Shown piece after piece: positions 23,274 through 32,203 of a stretch of 59,635 bases of DNA. The stretch's first letter is position 1. Each line of letters opens with the position of its first letter. A program made the position numbers and the translations under genes. The stretch comes from CAYUPI01 sp964446585 (GTDB taxonomy: Bacteria; Verrucomicrobiota; Verrucomicrobiia; Limisphaerales; UBA8199): assembly GCA_964446585.1 (NCBI GenBank), contig CAYUPI010000036.1:1-59635 (forward strand). Reading direction: 5' to 3'. The notes under the pieces are model-generated. The model was given only the letters and a program-made list of their open reading frames with translations. It had not been told where the DNA came from and ran no database searches.

Positions 23274-24562
23274 TGAAGCTGACGATCATCGGTACCGGCT
23301 ATGTCGGGCTGGTGACCGGCGCCTGTTTTGCCGAAGTCGGCCATCAGGTGGTCTGCGTCGATAACGACGCTGAGAAAGTGAAGGTGCTGCAGGCTGGCGG
23401 GCTGCCGATTTACGAGCCGTGCCTTGAAGAATTGGTGAAGAAGAACGTCGCTGCCGGCCGTTTGACGTTCACTATCAGCACGACCGAAGGGGTGGAAAAA
23501 TCCGAAGTCGTCTTCATCGCCGTCCCAACGCCACCATTGTCCGACGGCTCGGTGGATTTGAGCTTCATTGAGAAAGTGGCGCGGGAGATTGCCGGCGCGA
23601 TGAACGGTTACAAGATCGTTGTGGATAAAAGTACCGTTCCGGTCAAAACCGGCGACAAGGTAGCGGAGACCATAAAGCGCTACTGCAAGGCCCAGGTCGA
23701 TTTTGATGTCGTCAGCAACCCGGAATTCTTGCGCGAGGGATTCGCGGTCGAGGATTTGATGAACCCCGACCGCATCGTGATCGGTGTCCGGACGCAACGA
23801 CCCGTGTCGGCGCTGAAAGAGATTTATGCGCCTTTCAAAGCCCCGGTAATCGTCACGGACATCAATTCCGCCGAGTTGATCAAGCACGCCTCGAATTCAT
23901 TCCTCGCGTTGAAGATTTCCTATATCAACGCCATCTCCGTTTTATGTGAGGCGACCGGCGCCAATGTTCAGGAGGTGGCCCAGGGTATGGGAATGGATGA
24001 GCGGATCGGACGCCGCTTCCTGAATCCGTCGCTTGGTTTTGGCGGCAGTTGTTTTCCCAAGGACCTCAGTGCGTTCATCAAGATTGCCGAACAGGTCGGC
24101 TACGATTTCGGGTTGCTGAAGGAAGTCCAAAAAATCAACTCCGAACAGATGAATCGCTTCGTCAAAAAAATCATCGACACGCTCTGGGTGCTCAAGGACA
24201 AACGTATCGGCGTGCTTGGGCTGGCATTCAAACAAAACACGGACGACGTGCGCATGTCGCCGGCCATTGACCTCTGCCAGCGCTTGCAACACGAGGGCGC
24301 GCTCTTGCGCGTCCATGATCCTAAAGCGATGGAAAAGGCCAAAGCGGTCCTTCAGAACGTAACCTTTGTGCCGAACCTGAACGACGTCGCGGAGGGTTGC
24401 GACGCGCTCGTGATTGCTACCGAATGGGACGAATTCAAGAAGCTCGATCTCGAACGCGCACGCCGCGCCCTGAGCCATCCGATTCTGTTCGATGGCCGCA
24501 ATCTGTTCGATCCTGCGGAGATGGTACGCCTGGGCTTTATCTACAAGAGCATTGGCCGGTAA
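23273..24562 (+). CDS. UDP-glucose 6-dehydrogenase
   Basis: 429 residues. Oxidises UDP-glucose to UDP-glucuronate with NAD. N-terminal Rossmann motif GTGYVGLVTGACFAEVGH, VDKSTVPVKTGD, the catalytic Cys in GFGGSCFPKDLSAFI, and the C-terminal UDP-binding domain (GVLGLAFKQNTDDVRMSPA, ATEWDEFKKLDL). The product could feed the SDR epimerase at 48972-49925, which resembles UDP-glucuronate 4-epimerases. Confidence 0.93.
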   Translation: MKLTIIGTGYVGLVTGACFAEVGHQVVCVDNDAEKVKVLQAGGLPIYEPCLEELVKKNVAAGRLTFTISTTEGVEKSEVVFIAVPTPPLSDGSVDLSFIEKVAREIAGAMNGYKIVVDKSTVPVKTGDKVAETIKRYCKAQVDFDVVSNPEFLREGFAVEDLMNPDRIVIGVRTQRPVSALKEIYAPFKAPVIVTDINSAELIKHASNSFLALKISYINAISVLCEATGANVQEVAQGMGMDERIGRRFLNPSLGFGGSCFPKDLSAFIKIAEQVGYDFGLLKEVQKINSEQMNRFVKKIIDTLWVLKDKRIGVLGLAFKQNTDDVRMSPAIDLCQRLQHEGALLRVHDPKAMEKAKAVLQNVTFVPNLNDVAEGCDALVIATEWDEFKKLDLERARRALSHPILFDGRNLFDPAEMVRLGFIYKSIGR

Positions 24563-24971
24563 AGAACAAGCCATTGATGTTGCCGCCGCGCTGATATTTC
24601 GAGGTGGCAAGCTCTTAATCACCCAGCGCCACGCCGAGGCGCATCTCGGCGGCTTGTGGGAGTTTCCGGGCGGCAAACGCGAACCGAACGAAACTTTCCA
24701 ACAATGCCTGACGCGCGAATTGCGCGAGGAACTGGGAATCGAGGTCGTCGTCGGCGGCCTAATCGAGAATCTCACCCACTCTTATCCTGAGAAAACCGTG
24801 CGTCTGATGTTTTTTCGCTGCCAATGGAAAGCGAATGAACCACAAGCTCTTGGCTGTTCCGCCTTCAGATGGGTAAGCGCCGACGAACTCAACCAGCACG
24901 CGTTCCCGGCGGCCGATGAGCGATTGTTGAAAAAACTCCTGCAAGAACTTGCACTGTGGTCGGGTAGCTAG
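24552..24971 (+). CDS. Nudix hydrolase (MutT-like, 8-oxo-dGTP type)
   Basis: About 139 residues. The Nudix box reads GGKREPNETFQQCLTRELRE followed by ELGIEV, matching GX5EX7REUXEEXGU. The N-terminal strand AIDVAAALIFRGGKLLITQR resembles MutT. I place the start at the TTG at 24552, overlapping the end of the UDP-glucose dehydrogenase gene; the open frame reaches back to an ATG at 24492, which would add an unrelated 20 residues. Confidence 0.85.
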   Translation: MAGKEQAIDVAAALIFRGGKLLITQRHAEAHLGGLWEFPGGKREPNETFQQCLTRELREELGIEVVVGGLIENLTHSYPEKTVRLMFFRCQWKANEPQALGCSAFRWVSADELNQHAFPAADERLLKKLLQELALWSGS

Positions 24972-25069
24972 AGCGTTTTGCTTAGAAGTGTAGCCACAAA
25001 AGCGTCAATTTCTCGGAAATGCCTCGGGATTTAGCTGCATTCCCTGGCTACAGTTTTATCAAAACCGCT
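24972..25069. repeat. Inverted-repeat element
   Basis: The left arm (24972-24996, AGCGTTTTGCTTAGAAG then TGTAGCCA) and the right arm (25045-25069, TGGCTACAGTTTTATCAAAA then CCGCT) are imperfect reverse complements around a 48-nt loop. It sits between two convergent genes and may double as a terminator. Similar in style to the element at 1261-1397 but different in sequence. Confidence 0.55.
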
Positions 25070-25122
25070 TTAACGTTTCGGAAACGTAATCCAATCTTCG
25101 AGCGTCTGTCACTTGGGCGCAG

Positions 25123-26295
25123 CTAAACTTTTCCGTAAAACTGCTCGACCACCTGCCGGAAATTGTTCTCGCCGACCTCGATGATGCCCATTTCGCGCCG
25201 GGCATTTTCTTCGGAATCACTCGCGTGAGCGGCGTTGACCATGACGGTTTGGCCGAACTCGCGGCGGATGGAGCCCGGGGGAGCCTTCGAAGGATCGGTT
25301 GGGCCGAGGATGTCGCGGATTTTCCGCACCGCTTCGACTCCTTCATAAACCAGCGCGATACTCTTTTCAGTGCCCGGTTTCTTTAACTCTGCAGGCGGGC
25401 ATTCCGACGGCGCGCGGCCGGACATGAACCGGACGATATTGTCGAATTGATTATCGCCAAAGCTCGGTCCCAAAACCTCACCGAGCTTTTGCTCCTGCTC
25501 CGGCCCGACTTTCAGTCCCAGCTCCTTTTCAATCGCCGCTTTGGCTTTGGCGGCCACCACGTCCTTTAGTTTGAGTCGGAGCGTTTCACGGACTGGCCCG
25601 TAAAACTCAATCGCCTGGGCCACGCTCATGCGGAGGACCTTGACGGCGACAATGAACAAACCTGTGCGGGAAAAGAAATCAATCATGTTTCCCGGCCGCC
25701 CGGTGGGGAACCGGAAATTCTCGGGCTTGATCAGGACCAACGTGCGCTGCCCTTTTTCGCCCGGCGGATAGGCGATGACGTTTTCCAGCACACCGCCGTC
25801 GGTGTCCGAGTAGCTGGCCCAGAGCTTAAGCTTCGTCCCGGCCTCCTCGGCCGTCGGCGCCGCCAGCACCGCCGGCTCGAAATAGCGCACCTGGTCGTTT
25901 TCGTCGATGATTAGATCGCCATAGGTATCGCGAATGGTCTCTCCCCCGCGGCGGTCGGGACTGATATTGCCGATGACCGAGCGGGTTCGGCGGACGGCGT
26001 CCTCGCCTTGAAACAGCAACATCATCACGCGCCGGCGGCGGCCGGTTTTGGGATCGGGCGCGAGGTTTTGCTGGATGTAGCGGTAAATCAGTTCCTGGAT
26101 CCTGCGGTCTTGAGGGTCGTTGGCGGAGATGGTCGCCTCGGAATATTTTGTCACCAGCTCGGCGCTCGGAGCGAACATTCGGGCGCCGGCGAGTTCCATT
26201 CCCGTGCGCGTGATGAGCCGGCTGAGGATGCCGCCGGTGCGCGATTTATGCAGCGAATAAGGAGTTATGATTACGTACGCGAGCTGCTGGGCCAT
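25123..26295 (-). CDS. Tandem nucleoside diphosphate kinase (two NDK domains, first degenerate)
   Basis: 390 residues containing two NDK-like modules. Module 1 (about 1-160) starts LAYVIITPYSLHKSRTGGIL and includes VMMLLFQGEDAVRRTRSVIG, but has no NxxHGSDS catalytic site. Module 2 (about 185-390) starts RTLVLIKPENFRFPTGRPGN and has SIALVYEGVEAVRKIRDILG, TDPSKAPPGSIRREFG, and VNAAHASDSEENARREM with the catalytic His. A helical insertion (LKLKDVVAAKAKAAIEKELG and following) interrupts module 2. Normal NDKs are about 140 residues. Downstream of a small DUF5679-like gene by three bases. Confidence 0.85.
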   Translation of the reverse strand: MAQQLAYVIITPYSLHKSRTGGILSRLITRTGMELAGARMFAPSAELVTKYSEATISANDPQDRRIQELIYRYIQQNLAPDPKTGRRRRVMMLLFQGEDAVRRTRSVIGNISPDRRGGETIRDTYGDLIIDENDQVRYFEPAVLAAPTAEEAGTKLKLWASYSDTDGGVLENVIAYPPGEKGQRTLVLIKPENFRFPTGRPGNMIDFFSRTGLFIVAVKVLRMSVAQAIEFYGPVRETLRLKLKDVVAAKAKAAIEKELGLKVGPEQEQKLGEVLGPSFGDNQFDNIVRFMSGRAPSECPPAELKKPGTEKSIALVYEGVEAVRKIRDILGPTDPSKAPPGSIRREFGQTVMVNAAHASDSEENARREMGIIEVGENNFRQVVEQFYGKV

Positions 26296-26298
26296 AGT

Positions 26299-26496
26299 TT
26301 AATGGGTCGAAGAAGGCTTGGCCGGTTCTGGTGCCGCCGGGGCCGCGCTCGCTTTGCCGCCCAAAATCTTGAACATCACCGTGCCACAGGTCGGGCATTT
26401 GCCTTTGATGGCTTTGCGCCCGTTCTTCATCGTCTCTTCCACTCCATCTATGATTTCCTTCTTGGCCTTGCATTTGACGCAGTATCCTTCGGGCAT
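26299..26496 (-). CDS. Small zinc-ribbon protein (DUF5679-like)
   Basis: 65 residues: MPEGYCVKCKAKKEIIDGVE, a basic hairpin, and GKCPTCGTVMFKILGGK. Two CxxC pairs bind zinc in this family, which is common in bacteria and otherwise uncharacterised. The C-terminal Ala/Pro tail (SAAPAAPEPAKPSS) is extra. It precedes the tandem NDK gene in the same operon. Confidence 0.85.
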   Translation of the reverse strand: MPEGYCVKCKAKKEIIDGVEETMKNGRKAIKGKCPTCGTVMFKILGGKASAAPAAPEPAKPSSTH

Positions 26497-26663
26497 AGAA
26501 AAATTGGCTGTCGCAGCGCTTCATGCCCCGCGGCAGTTACAGCGAACAGCTTAGGGTTCGCTTGTCACCAGCGTCAACAGGGAAAAGGCAGGGCGGGAAG
26601 CCAAATGCAACTGGTTGATTACCAGCAATCTGTGCTGATTCCGATGCCAGAGATTCGGAGGGC

Positions 26664-28175
26664 TTACTCAGCGATTGGCCGCTCCCTGAGAGTCGTTTTC
26701 AGGATCTTTCCGGTCGCGGTTCGGGGCAGGAACGGCAGCATCACAACTTTTCGCGGGACCTTGTAATCAGCCAGTTTTCTTCGCAGGAATTGCTGGATGG
26801 CCACTTCTTCGAGGATTTCGCCGTCATTGGCCGCAACGAAAGCCACGGGATGCTCTCCCTTGCGCGGGTCGGGCTTTCCGATGACTGCCGCCTCCTTCAC
26901 GCCCGGGAATTGATACAAAATCTCCTCGATTTCGCGCGGATAAACATTGATGCCGTTGACCAGCAGCATGTCTTTCTTACGATCTGTGATGAAGTAGTAC
27001 CCCTCCTCGTCGCGGTAGCCAATGTCGCCGGTCAGCAGCCAGCCGTCGCGCATCACCTTGGCCGTCTCCTCCGGCTGGTTCCAATATCCGAGCATCACGT
27101 TGCCGCCGCGCACGCAGAGCTCGCCGACCTCCTTGACCCCGAGCTGGCGACCAGCATCGTCCTGAATGCTGACTTCGACGTCCGGAATCGGAAGACCAAT
27201 CGACCCGGGTTTCCGCGTAGCATCAAGCGGGTTTTTGGTGACGACCGGGCTGGCTTCGCTCAAACCGTAGCCTTCTATTAGGGGGATATGGAACCTGGCC
27301 TCGAACTCATGCAGCACCTGCGCGGGCAGCGGAGCCGAGCCACTGACACATAACCGCAGCGGCAGCGGCGGCTGAATCGGCGCGTGAACCATGCTGCGGT
27401 AAAACTGCGGGATGCCCGGCAACATAGTGGCTTGCCGCTGGAAGATTTCCTGGAAGGCATTGCGGATCGGGCTCAGCGACTTCACCAATACAATCGAACC
27501 GCCTACCAGCAGCGGCAATAGCACGCCTACCGTCAGCATGTAACTGTGGAACAGCGGCAGCAGCACCGCCATCCGGTCAGTCGCAATCGTGTGGAGCACT
27601 TTGCGGCAGCTCTCGACGTTGTGCAGCAGGTTGCCGTGCGAGAGCATCGCGCCTTTGGGCCGGCCCGTAGTTCCCGACGTGTAAATCAGTACCGCCAGGT
27701 TGGATTCGGAAATCTTCGACAATCCTTTGGTGTTCGGTGAATGCTTCCGAACGCTGGCCGGCTCTCGGTCGCCGAACGAAGTAATTTCCCGCACTTGAAA
27801 CAGTTGCAGGCCCGGCCTCCCGGCCGCCAGCGCGGGGAAATGCGTCGCCAGCTCCCCATCGGTCAAGAGAACGTCAATGCCGGCGTCGCCCAAAATGTAA
27901 GAGACCTCGTCGGGCTTGAGGAAATTGTTGATCGGCACCGCGACGGCCCCCGCATGCAGAATCCCAAAAACCGCAGGGATAAATTCCGGACAATTCTTCA
28001 GCCAGAGACCGACCCGGGCGCCGCTCCGGACGCCAAAGCGCTCTTGCAGCTGCTGCGAGACGAAAGTGCTTTGGCTCCAAAGCTCGCGATAGGAATACTC
28101 GCGCTCGCCCCAGTAAAGCGCAGTCTTCTCAGGTTGCCTCTTCACTGAACCGGCAAAAGCGCGAACCACATTCAT
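26664..28175 (-). CDS. AMP-dependent acyl-CoA synthetase (long-chain fatty acid CoA ligase type)
   Basis: 503 residues of the adenylate-forming family. Motifs in order: AVLIYTSGTTGRPKGAMLSH (P-loop), LPLFHSYMLTVGVLLPLLVG, IEGYGLSEASPVVTKNPLDA, LTGDIGYRDEEGYYFITDRK, and the C-terminal catalytic Lys in PRTATGKILKTTLRE. It activates a fatty acid to acyl-AMP and then acyl-CoA; exact chain length unknown. Monocistronic by position. Confidence 0.93.
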   Translation of the reverse strand: MNVVRAFAGSVKRQPEKTALYWGEREYSYRELWSQSTFVSQQLQERFGVRSGARVGLWLKNCPEFIPAVFGILHAGAVAVPINNFLKPDEVSYILGDAGIDVLLTDGELATHFPALAAGRPGLQLFQVREITSFGDREPASVRKHSPNTKGLSKISESNLAVLIYTSGTTGRPKGAMLSHGNLLHNVESCRKVLHTIATDRMAVLLPLFHSYMLTVGVLLPLLVGGSIVLVKSLSPIRNAFQEIFQRQATMLPGIPQFYRSMVHAPIQPPLPLRLCVSGSAPLPAQVLHEFEARFHIPLIEGYGLSEASPVVTKNPLDATRKPGSIGLPIPDVEVSIQDDAGRQLGVKEVGELCVRGGNVMLGYWNQPEETAKVMRDGWLLTGDIGYRDEEGYYFITDRKKDMLLVNGINVYPREIEEILYQFPGVKEAAVIGKPDPRKGEHPVAFVAANDGEILEEVAIQQFLRRKLADYKVPRKVVMLPFLPRTATGKILKTTLRERPIAE

Positions 28176-28604
28176 GGTGTTGGATAACAGTAATAACCCT
28201 TAATTCGAAGCCACGGAAGCCGTCAAGAACATTCCGCCCGCTCGAGGCTACGCGCCACAGCACAAGAACGGAAAACAATCGAGCGCCCAGCGCCACCCGC
28301 CCCCGCTCGCGAATCAGCCCGGATTTCAAAGCGTTCCAATTCCGTGGCTTCCGCCAGCAACGCTTCGCCCGTTCCCCTGATGCCTAGCCACTCTCGCGAT
28401 GGGAAAGTGGCGAATCATTCGTGCGGGGGTGGCCAAAAATGGACCGATGCAACGATGTTCCAATTTAAAGGCCGACAAGGAAGGAGGCCGCGCTCAACAA
28501 CTTGAGGAGAGTTCGAAAGAATCGAGAAGACGCAAGAAGGCCACAAAATTGCCTGGTTTCAATCCGCTTTACTTTTAAAACGGTGTTGGTTTGGCTCGAC
28601 AGGT
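28176..28604. other. Intergenic stretch between divergent genes
   Basis: About 430 nt with no gene. GAAGCCACGGAA (28207-28218) reappears inverted as TTCCGTGGCTTC (28340-28351). The rest is a mixed-composition region expected to hold the promoters of the acyl-CoA ligase and the lactonase; I could not fix either promoter. Confidence 0.4.
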
Positions 28605-29495
28605 ATGAAACTTGGCATCCCAGTTCTAATCGCCGCACTGCTCACATTACGGCTCCCGGCTGCGGAGAGCCGGCTAATCGCTCCGGGCGCGACGCTGCAA
28701 AAACTGGCGAGTGGATTCGAGTTCACCGAAGGGCCGGCGTGCGATTCTCAGGGAAGCGTCTTTTTCACCGACCAACCCAACGACCGGATCATGAAATGGA
28801 GCATCGAGGGAAAACTCTCGACCTTCATGCATCCGTGTGGGCGGGCAAACGGGCTCACCTTCGATCGGCAGGGAAATCTCTGGGCCTGCGCCGACGGAAA
28901 AAACGAACTGTGGCGCATCGGTCCGGGAACGAACGTGACGGTCGTTCTCAAGGATTACCAAGGCAAGCTCTTTAACGGACCGAATGACATTTGGATCACC
29001 CCTGGCGGCGCGATCTATTTCACCGATCCTTATTACCAGCGGCCGTACTGGAAGCGCGGCCCGAAGGAACTGGATGAATGTGTGTACTGCCTGTCGAGCG
29101 ACCTCAAAAAGGTCACTCGCGTCATCGGCGACTTGAAACAGCCGAATGGAATCATCGGCACGCCCGATGGCCGGACGCTTTACCTGGCCGACATCGGCGC
29201 CGGCAAGACTTACCGATATCGCATCCAGCCGGACGGTTCGCTCGCTGAAAAGAAATTATTGTGCGAGCTGGGCTCGGACGGAATGACCATTGATGATCGG
29301 GGCAATGTTTATCTCACCGGCAACGGAGTTTCGGTGTTCGACACTTCCGGGAAAAAGATCGAGCAAATCGAAGTGCCGGAAGAGTGGACAGCGAACGTTT
29401 GCTTCGGCGGCAAAGACCGGCGCCTGCTTTTCATCACCGCCAGCAAGAGTGTCTATGGATTGAGAATGCAGGTAAAAGGAGTAGATAGCCAGTGA
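28605..29495 (+). CDS. SMP-30/gluconolactonase-family secreted protein
   Basis: 296 residues with a signal peptide (MKLGIPVLIAALLTLRLPAA). Six-bladed propeller landmarks: FEFTEGPACDSQGSVFFTDQ, GRANGLTFDRQGNLWACADG, FNGPNDIWITPGGAIYFTDP, QPNGIIGTPDGRTLYLADIG, and GSDGMTIDDRGNVYLTGNGV. The Glu, Asn and Asp residues that bind the metal in lactonases are present in these motifs. Likely a periplasmic sugar lactone hydrolase. Confidence 0.9.
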   Translation: MKLGIPVLIAALLTLRLPAAESRLIAPGATLQKLASGFEFTEGPACDSQGSVFFTDQPNDRIMKWSIEGKLSTFMHPCGRANGLTFDRQGNLWACADGKNELWRIGPGTNVTVVLKDYQGKLFNGPNDIWITPGGAIYFTDPYYQRPYWKRGPKELDECVYCLSSDLKKVTRVIGDLKQPNGIIGTPDGRTLYLADIGAGKTYRYRIQPDGSLAEKKLLCELGSDGMTIDDRGNVYLTGNGVSVFDTSGKKIEQIEVPEEWTANVCFGGKDRRLLFITASKSVYGLRMQVKGVDSQ

Positions 29496-29509
29496 TGGAT
29501 TCTTTTTTT

Positions 29510-30328
29510 TCACGCCCGCCGGAGAAGTTTCGCTGCCCCCCAACCAAGCAAGATCAACAGTGATACAATCCACCACTGATATGTTCCCGGGTAGTGTGGG
29601 CTCACCATTAGAAAAACGACCGGCAGGACAATGAAAGTGTTGTGCTTCGAGCGGGCTTTGGCGCGCATTGCTTCCGCCTGATCCGGAGACTGGCCCTGGC
29701 TCAACGCGAGGACCATGCGCCGCTGCGCCGGCAGGATGCGCATCCAGACATTTGCAGTCATGATCGTGCCCAACATCGCCCCGAGTTGCAGGCATGCTGC
29801 GCGGTTGGCGAAGTAGTGAAACAATAACCACGTGGCCACCACGAGCAGTGCGTACGAGACCGCTACTCCGACCTTTTCGTTGGAAAACAACTTCGAGCTC
29901 CAAAGCAGATCATACACCAACCAGACAGCAACCAGCAGTCCGACGCTTAGGGCAGTCGCCGTCGCCTGGCTAATGCGTGACCCCTCGCTTTCAACGAGAA
30001 TCCCGCCATGATAATAGACCAGCATATACAGAAGTATACCCGTCAGCCAAGTCAGCGCCGCCTCCCAGCGAAACCAGTGCAGCCTCTCCGGCAGGACGTT
30101 CGGGCCCTTCAGCTTTTCAACGACATAAAAGCCGCCGCTGTGGACCATCCAGACCTGCTTCTCAGGTGGCTTGTTCCCGACGTCGCTGTCCTTGCCTTGC
30201 TTTTCGAGTTCTGCAAATCGGCCATCCAGCCAGGTGAAGTAAAAAGTCGTACCTACCCATAAGATTCCCGCGAAGACATGCCCCCAACGCAGCAGGAGGT
30301 TTGTCCATTCTTTGGGATCAAAATTCAT
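29510..30328 (-). CDS. PuuD-like urate hydroxylase membrane protein
   Basis: 272 residues, about eight membrane helices. The N-terminal features match PuuD/DUF989: LLRWGHVFAGILWVGTTFYF, HSGGFYVVEKLKGPNVLPE, HWFRWEAALTWLTGILLYML. NVWMRILPAQRRMVLALSQG and SKHNTFIVLPVVFLMVSPHY follow in the second half. Full PuuD proteins add a C-terminal cytochrome c domain, which is missing here. No other purine-degradation gene is nearby, so use on urate is only probable. Confidence 0.82.
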   Translation of the reverse strand: MNFDPKEWTNLLLRWGHVFAGILWVGTTFYFTWLDGRFAELEKQGKDSDVGNKPPEKQVWMVHSGGFYVVEKLKGPNVLPERLHWFRWEAALTWLTGILLYMLVYYHGGILVESEGSRISQATATALSVGLLVAVWLVYDLLWSSKLFSNEKVGVAVSYALLVVATWLLFHYFANRAACLQLGAMLGTIMTANVWMRILPAQRRMVLALSQGQSPDQAEAMRAKARSKHNTFIVLPVVFLMVSPHYPGTYQWWIVSLLILLGWGAAKLLRRA

Positions 30329-30449
30329 CGGGTCGCTCGCAGCTCAGGACCGTTTCTGCTGCGCGCACGTTGCGAAAAGGTCGAATACCGATCAAGCAAT
30401 ATGTTGACACAGAAAAATCCGGGCTGATCATTGAAATGACTGAGTGATC

Positions 30450-31493
30450 ATGCTGACTCAAGCTGACATCAATAACGCCCTGAAAGCCGTCAAATATCCG
30501 GGCTACACCCGCGACATCGTGTCGTTCGGGTTGGTGAAAGAGGTGGCTACAAAAAACGGCGCCATCAGCGTCACGATGCAACTGACGGGCGGCAGTCCGG
30601 AAATAGCCCGGCAGATCAAGACCGAGTGCGAACGCGTGCTCCGGGAGCTACCCGGCGTCAAGCAGGTCTATGTCGAGGTCAAACACCAGGGCACACCCGC
30701 GCCGGCGGGCGCGCCGAGTCCCTGGGCGCAGCAAAACAAGGTCGCCGGCATCCACCGCGTTGTGGCCGTGGCCAGCGGCAAAGGCGGCGTGGGCAAGTCC
30801 ACCGTCTCAGTCAACCTGGCGTGCGCGCTCCAGCATCTGGGTGCAGGAGTCGGCCTGCTCGATTGCGATATTTACGGGCCCAGCATTCCGCTGATGATGG
30901 GCATCAATCAACGACCGACCATCAGCGAGCAGGAGAAAATGGTGCCGCCATCAAACTATGGAGTGAAGCTTATGAGCATGGGATTCCTGCTTGAGGGCGA
31001 CCAGCCCGTTATTTGGCGCGGACCCATGATCATGAAAACGATCCAACAGTTCATCGGCGCCGTCGAATGGGGTGAACTGGATTTTCTGCTGGTCGATTTG
31101 CCACCGGGCACGGGTGATGCTCAGCTTTCTCTTTGCCAGACCGTCCCGCTGGACGGCGGCGTCATCGTCACTACGCCGCAAGAAGCCTCGCTCGGCGTTG
31201 TGCGCAAAGGCATCGCCATGTTCCAAAAAGTCAACGTCCCCATCCTCGGCATTATTGAGAACATGAGCTATTTTACGACGTCGTCTGGCGAACGCGTGGA
31301 AATATTTGGCCACGGGGGCGGCCGGTCGGAGGCCCAGCGCCAGAATGTCCCTTTTCTTGGCGAAGTGCCTCTGTACATGCAAATTAGAGAGGGCGGCGAC
31401 CGAGGCGTGCCGGTGGTGGTCTCCGCGCCCGACGCGCCTGAAAGCCAAGGTTTTATCCAAATTGCCAGCGCTTTGCGCGAGCAACTCAGGTAA
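30450..31493 (+). CDS. Mrp/ApbC-family iron-sulfur cluster carrier ATPase
   Basis: 347 residues: an N-terminal MIP18/DUF59 domain (ALKAVKYPGYTRDIVSFGLV) and a P-loop ATPase with the deviant Walker A VASGKGGVGKSTVSVNLACA. Other landmarks are LLDCDIYGPSIPLMMGINQR, LLVDLPPGTGDAQLSLCQTV and IENMSYF. After ENMSYF the usual cluster-binding CxxC is replaced by TTSSGE, so it may bind a cluster differently or have another role. The ATG at 30450 follows a pair of TGATCA palindromes (30425-30430 and 30445-30450). Confidence 0.9.
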   Translation: MLTQADINNALKAVKYPGYTRDIVSFGLVKEVATKNGAISVTMQLTGGSPEIARQIKTECERVLRELPGVKQVYVEVKHQGTPAPAGAPSPWAQQNKVAGIHRVVAVASGKGGVGKSTVSVNLACALQHLGAGVGLLDCDIYGPSIPLMMGINQRPTISEQEKMVPPSNYGVKLMSMGFLLEGDQPVIWRGPMIMKTIQQFIGAVEWGELDFLLVDLPPGTGDAQLSLCQTVPLDGGVIVTTPQEASLGVVRKGIAMFQKVNVPILGIIENMSYFTTSSGERVEIFGHGGGRSEAQRQNVPFLGEVPLYMQIREGGDRGVPVVVSAPDAPESQGFIQIASALREQLR

Positions 31494-31639
31494 CTATCGT
31501 GTCAGTAATTTTACGCCCTCGTTTTGAGCCTTCTTTCTGCTAAACTATCGAGGGACTTGCTTCATTGAAGCCCGCATCGACAGATTTAGAGAGCTTTCCT
31601 GTAGCACAAATAATGGACAAGAGTAATTTCAATTTGAGG

Positions 31640-31668
31640 TTGTCAACCGGCGGAACCGGTGATTAGAT
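31640..31668 (+). promoter_or_regulatory. Sigma-70-like promoter
   Basis: TTGTCA (31640-31645), 17-nt spacer, TTAGAT (31663-31668), placed 33 nt before the ATG at 31702. The spacer holds a direct repeat AACCGG/AACCGG. Confidence 0.4.
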
Positions 31669-31701
31669 TGAGGCAGCGGGTCAAGTAGTATTCTCGCAAT
31701 T

Positions 31702-31920
31702 ATGGCTGACGAGACTAAAGAGCCACTTTCCGCGAAAGATTTGTTGAAGAACTCTTCGCTCTACCGCGAGTTTCAGGCGGAGCGCGAGGAGATCTTGAAG
31801 CACAAGTGGATTGAATCCGAGAAAGCAGGCCGTGACATCGGTTTCGAGCGCGCGCTAACGGATTGGATTATCAAGCACCGCTCCAAGTGGCGCAAGAGCC
31901 GGCAAATGGCCGACCACTAA
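31702..31920 (+). CDS. Small conserved charged protein
   Basis: 72 residues: MADETKEPLSAKDLLKNSSL, YREFQAEREEILKHKWIESE, and FERALTDWIIKHRSKWRKSR. A compact, all-helical, strongly charged protein I have seen in verrucomicrobia but cannot assign a function. A good promoter precedes it. Confidence 0.65.
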   Translation: MADETKEPLSAKDLLKNSSLYREFQAEREEILKHKWIESEKAGRDIGFERALTDWIIKHRSKWRKSRQMADH

Positions 31921-31975
31921 GACGCCTGCTTTCCTTTAACGCAACCCAGCGAGGTTGCGAAGGAAACGATTGTGG

Positions 31976-32203
31976 ACTCCGACATCCCAACTCCGACATC
32001 CCAACTCCGAATTGCGGAGTCAGGATGCTGTTTTCGCACTTCCTCTCGCCGCGCTGGCGCCGCGCCGCACTTGCTGCGCTCGGCGCTCGTCCCAGCGGGG
32101 CGGGTCCGGTTTCTGTCCTCAGATTTCGCACCTCGCACCTCGCATCTCGGACCTCCCACTTCGTCCTTCGCACCTCTCACCACGGCCTTCGGACTTCCCT
32201 CGC
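31976..32203 (+). repeat. Tandem words and pyrimidine-rich leader upstream of pyrR
   Basis: Begins with two copies of ACTCCGACATCCCA (31976-32003) and ends in a C/T-dominated tract (about 32112-32203, words such as CGCACCTCG, CACCTCTCACCACGG). The tract runs up to the pyrR ATG without a purine-rich Shine-Dalgarno. Non-coding. Its regulatory role, if any, is inference. Confidence 0.45.

Noticed and set aside
28207..28351. 12-bp inverted pair GAAGCCACGGAA/TTCCGTGGCTTC as an operator
   Set aside because: Arms 121 nt apart with no supporting promoter; could be chance or an old element.
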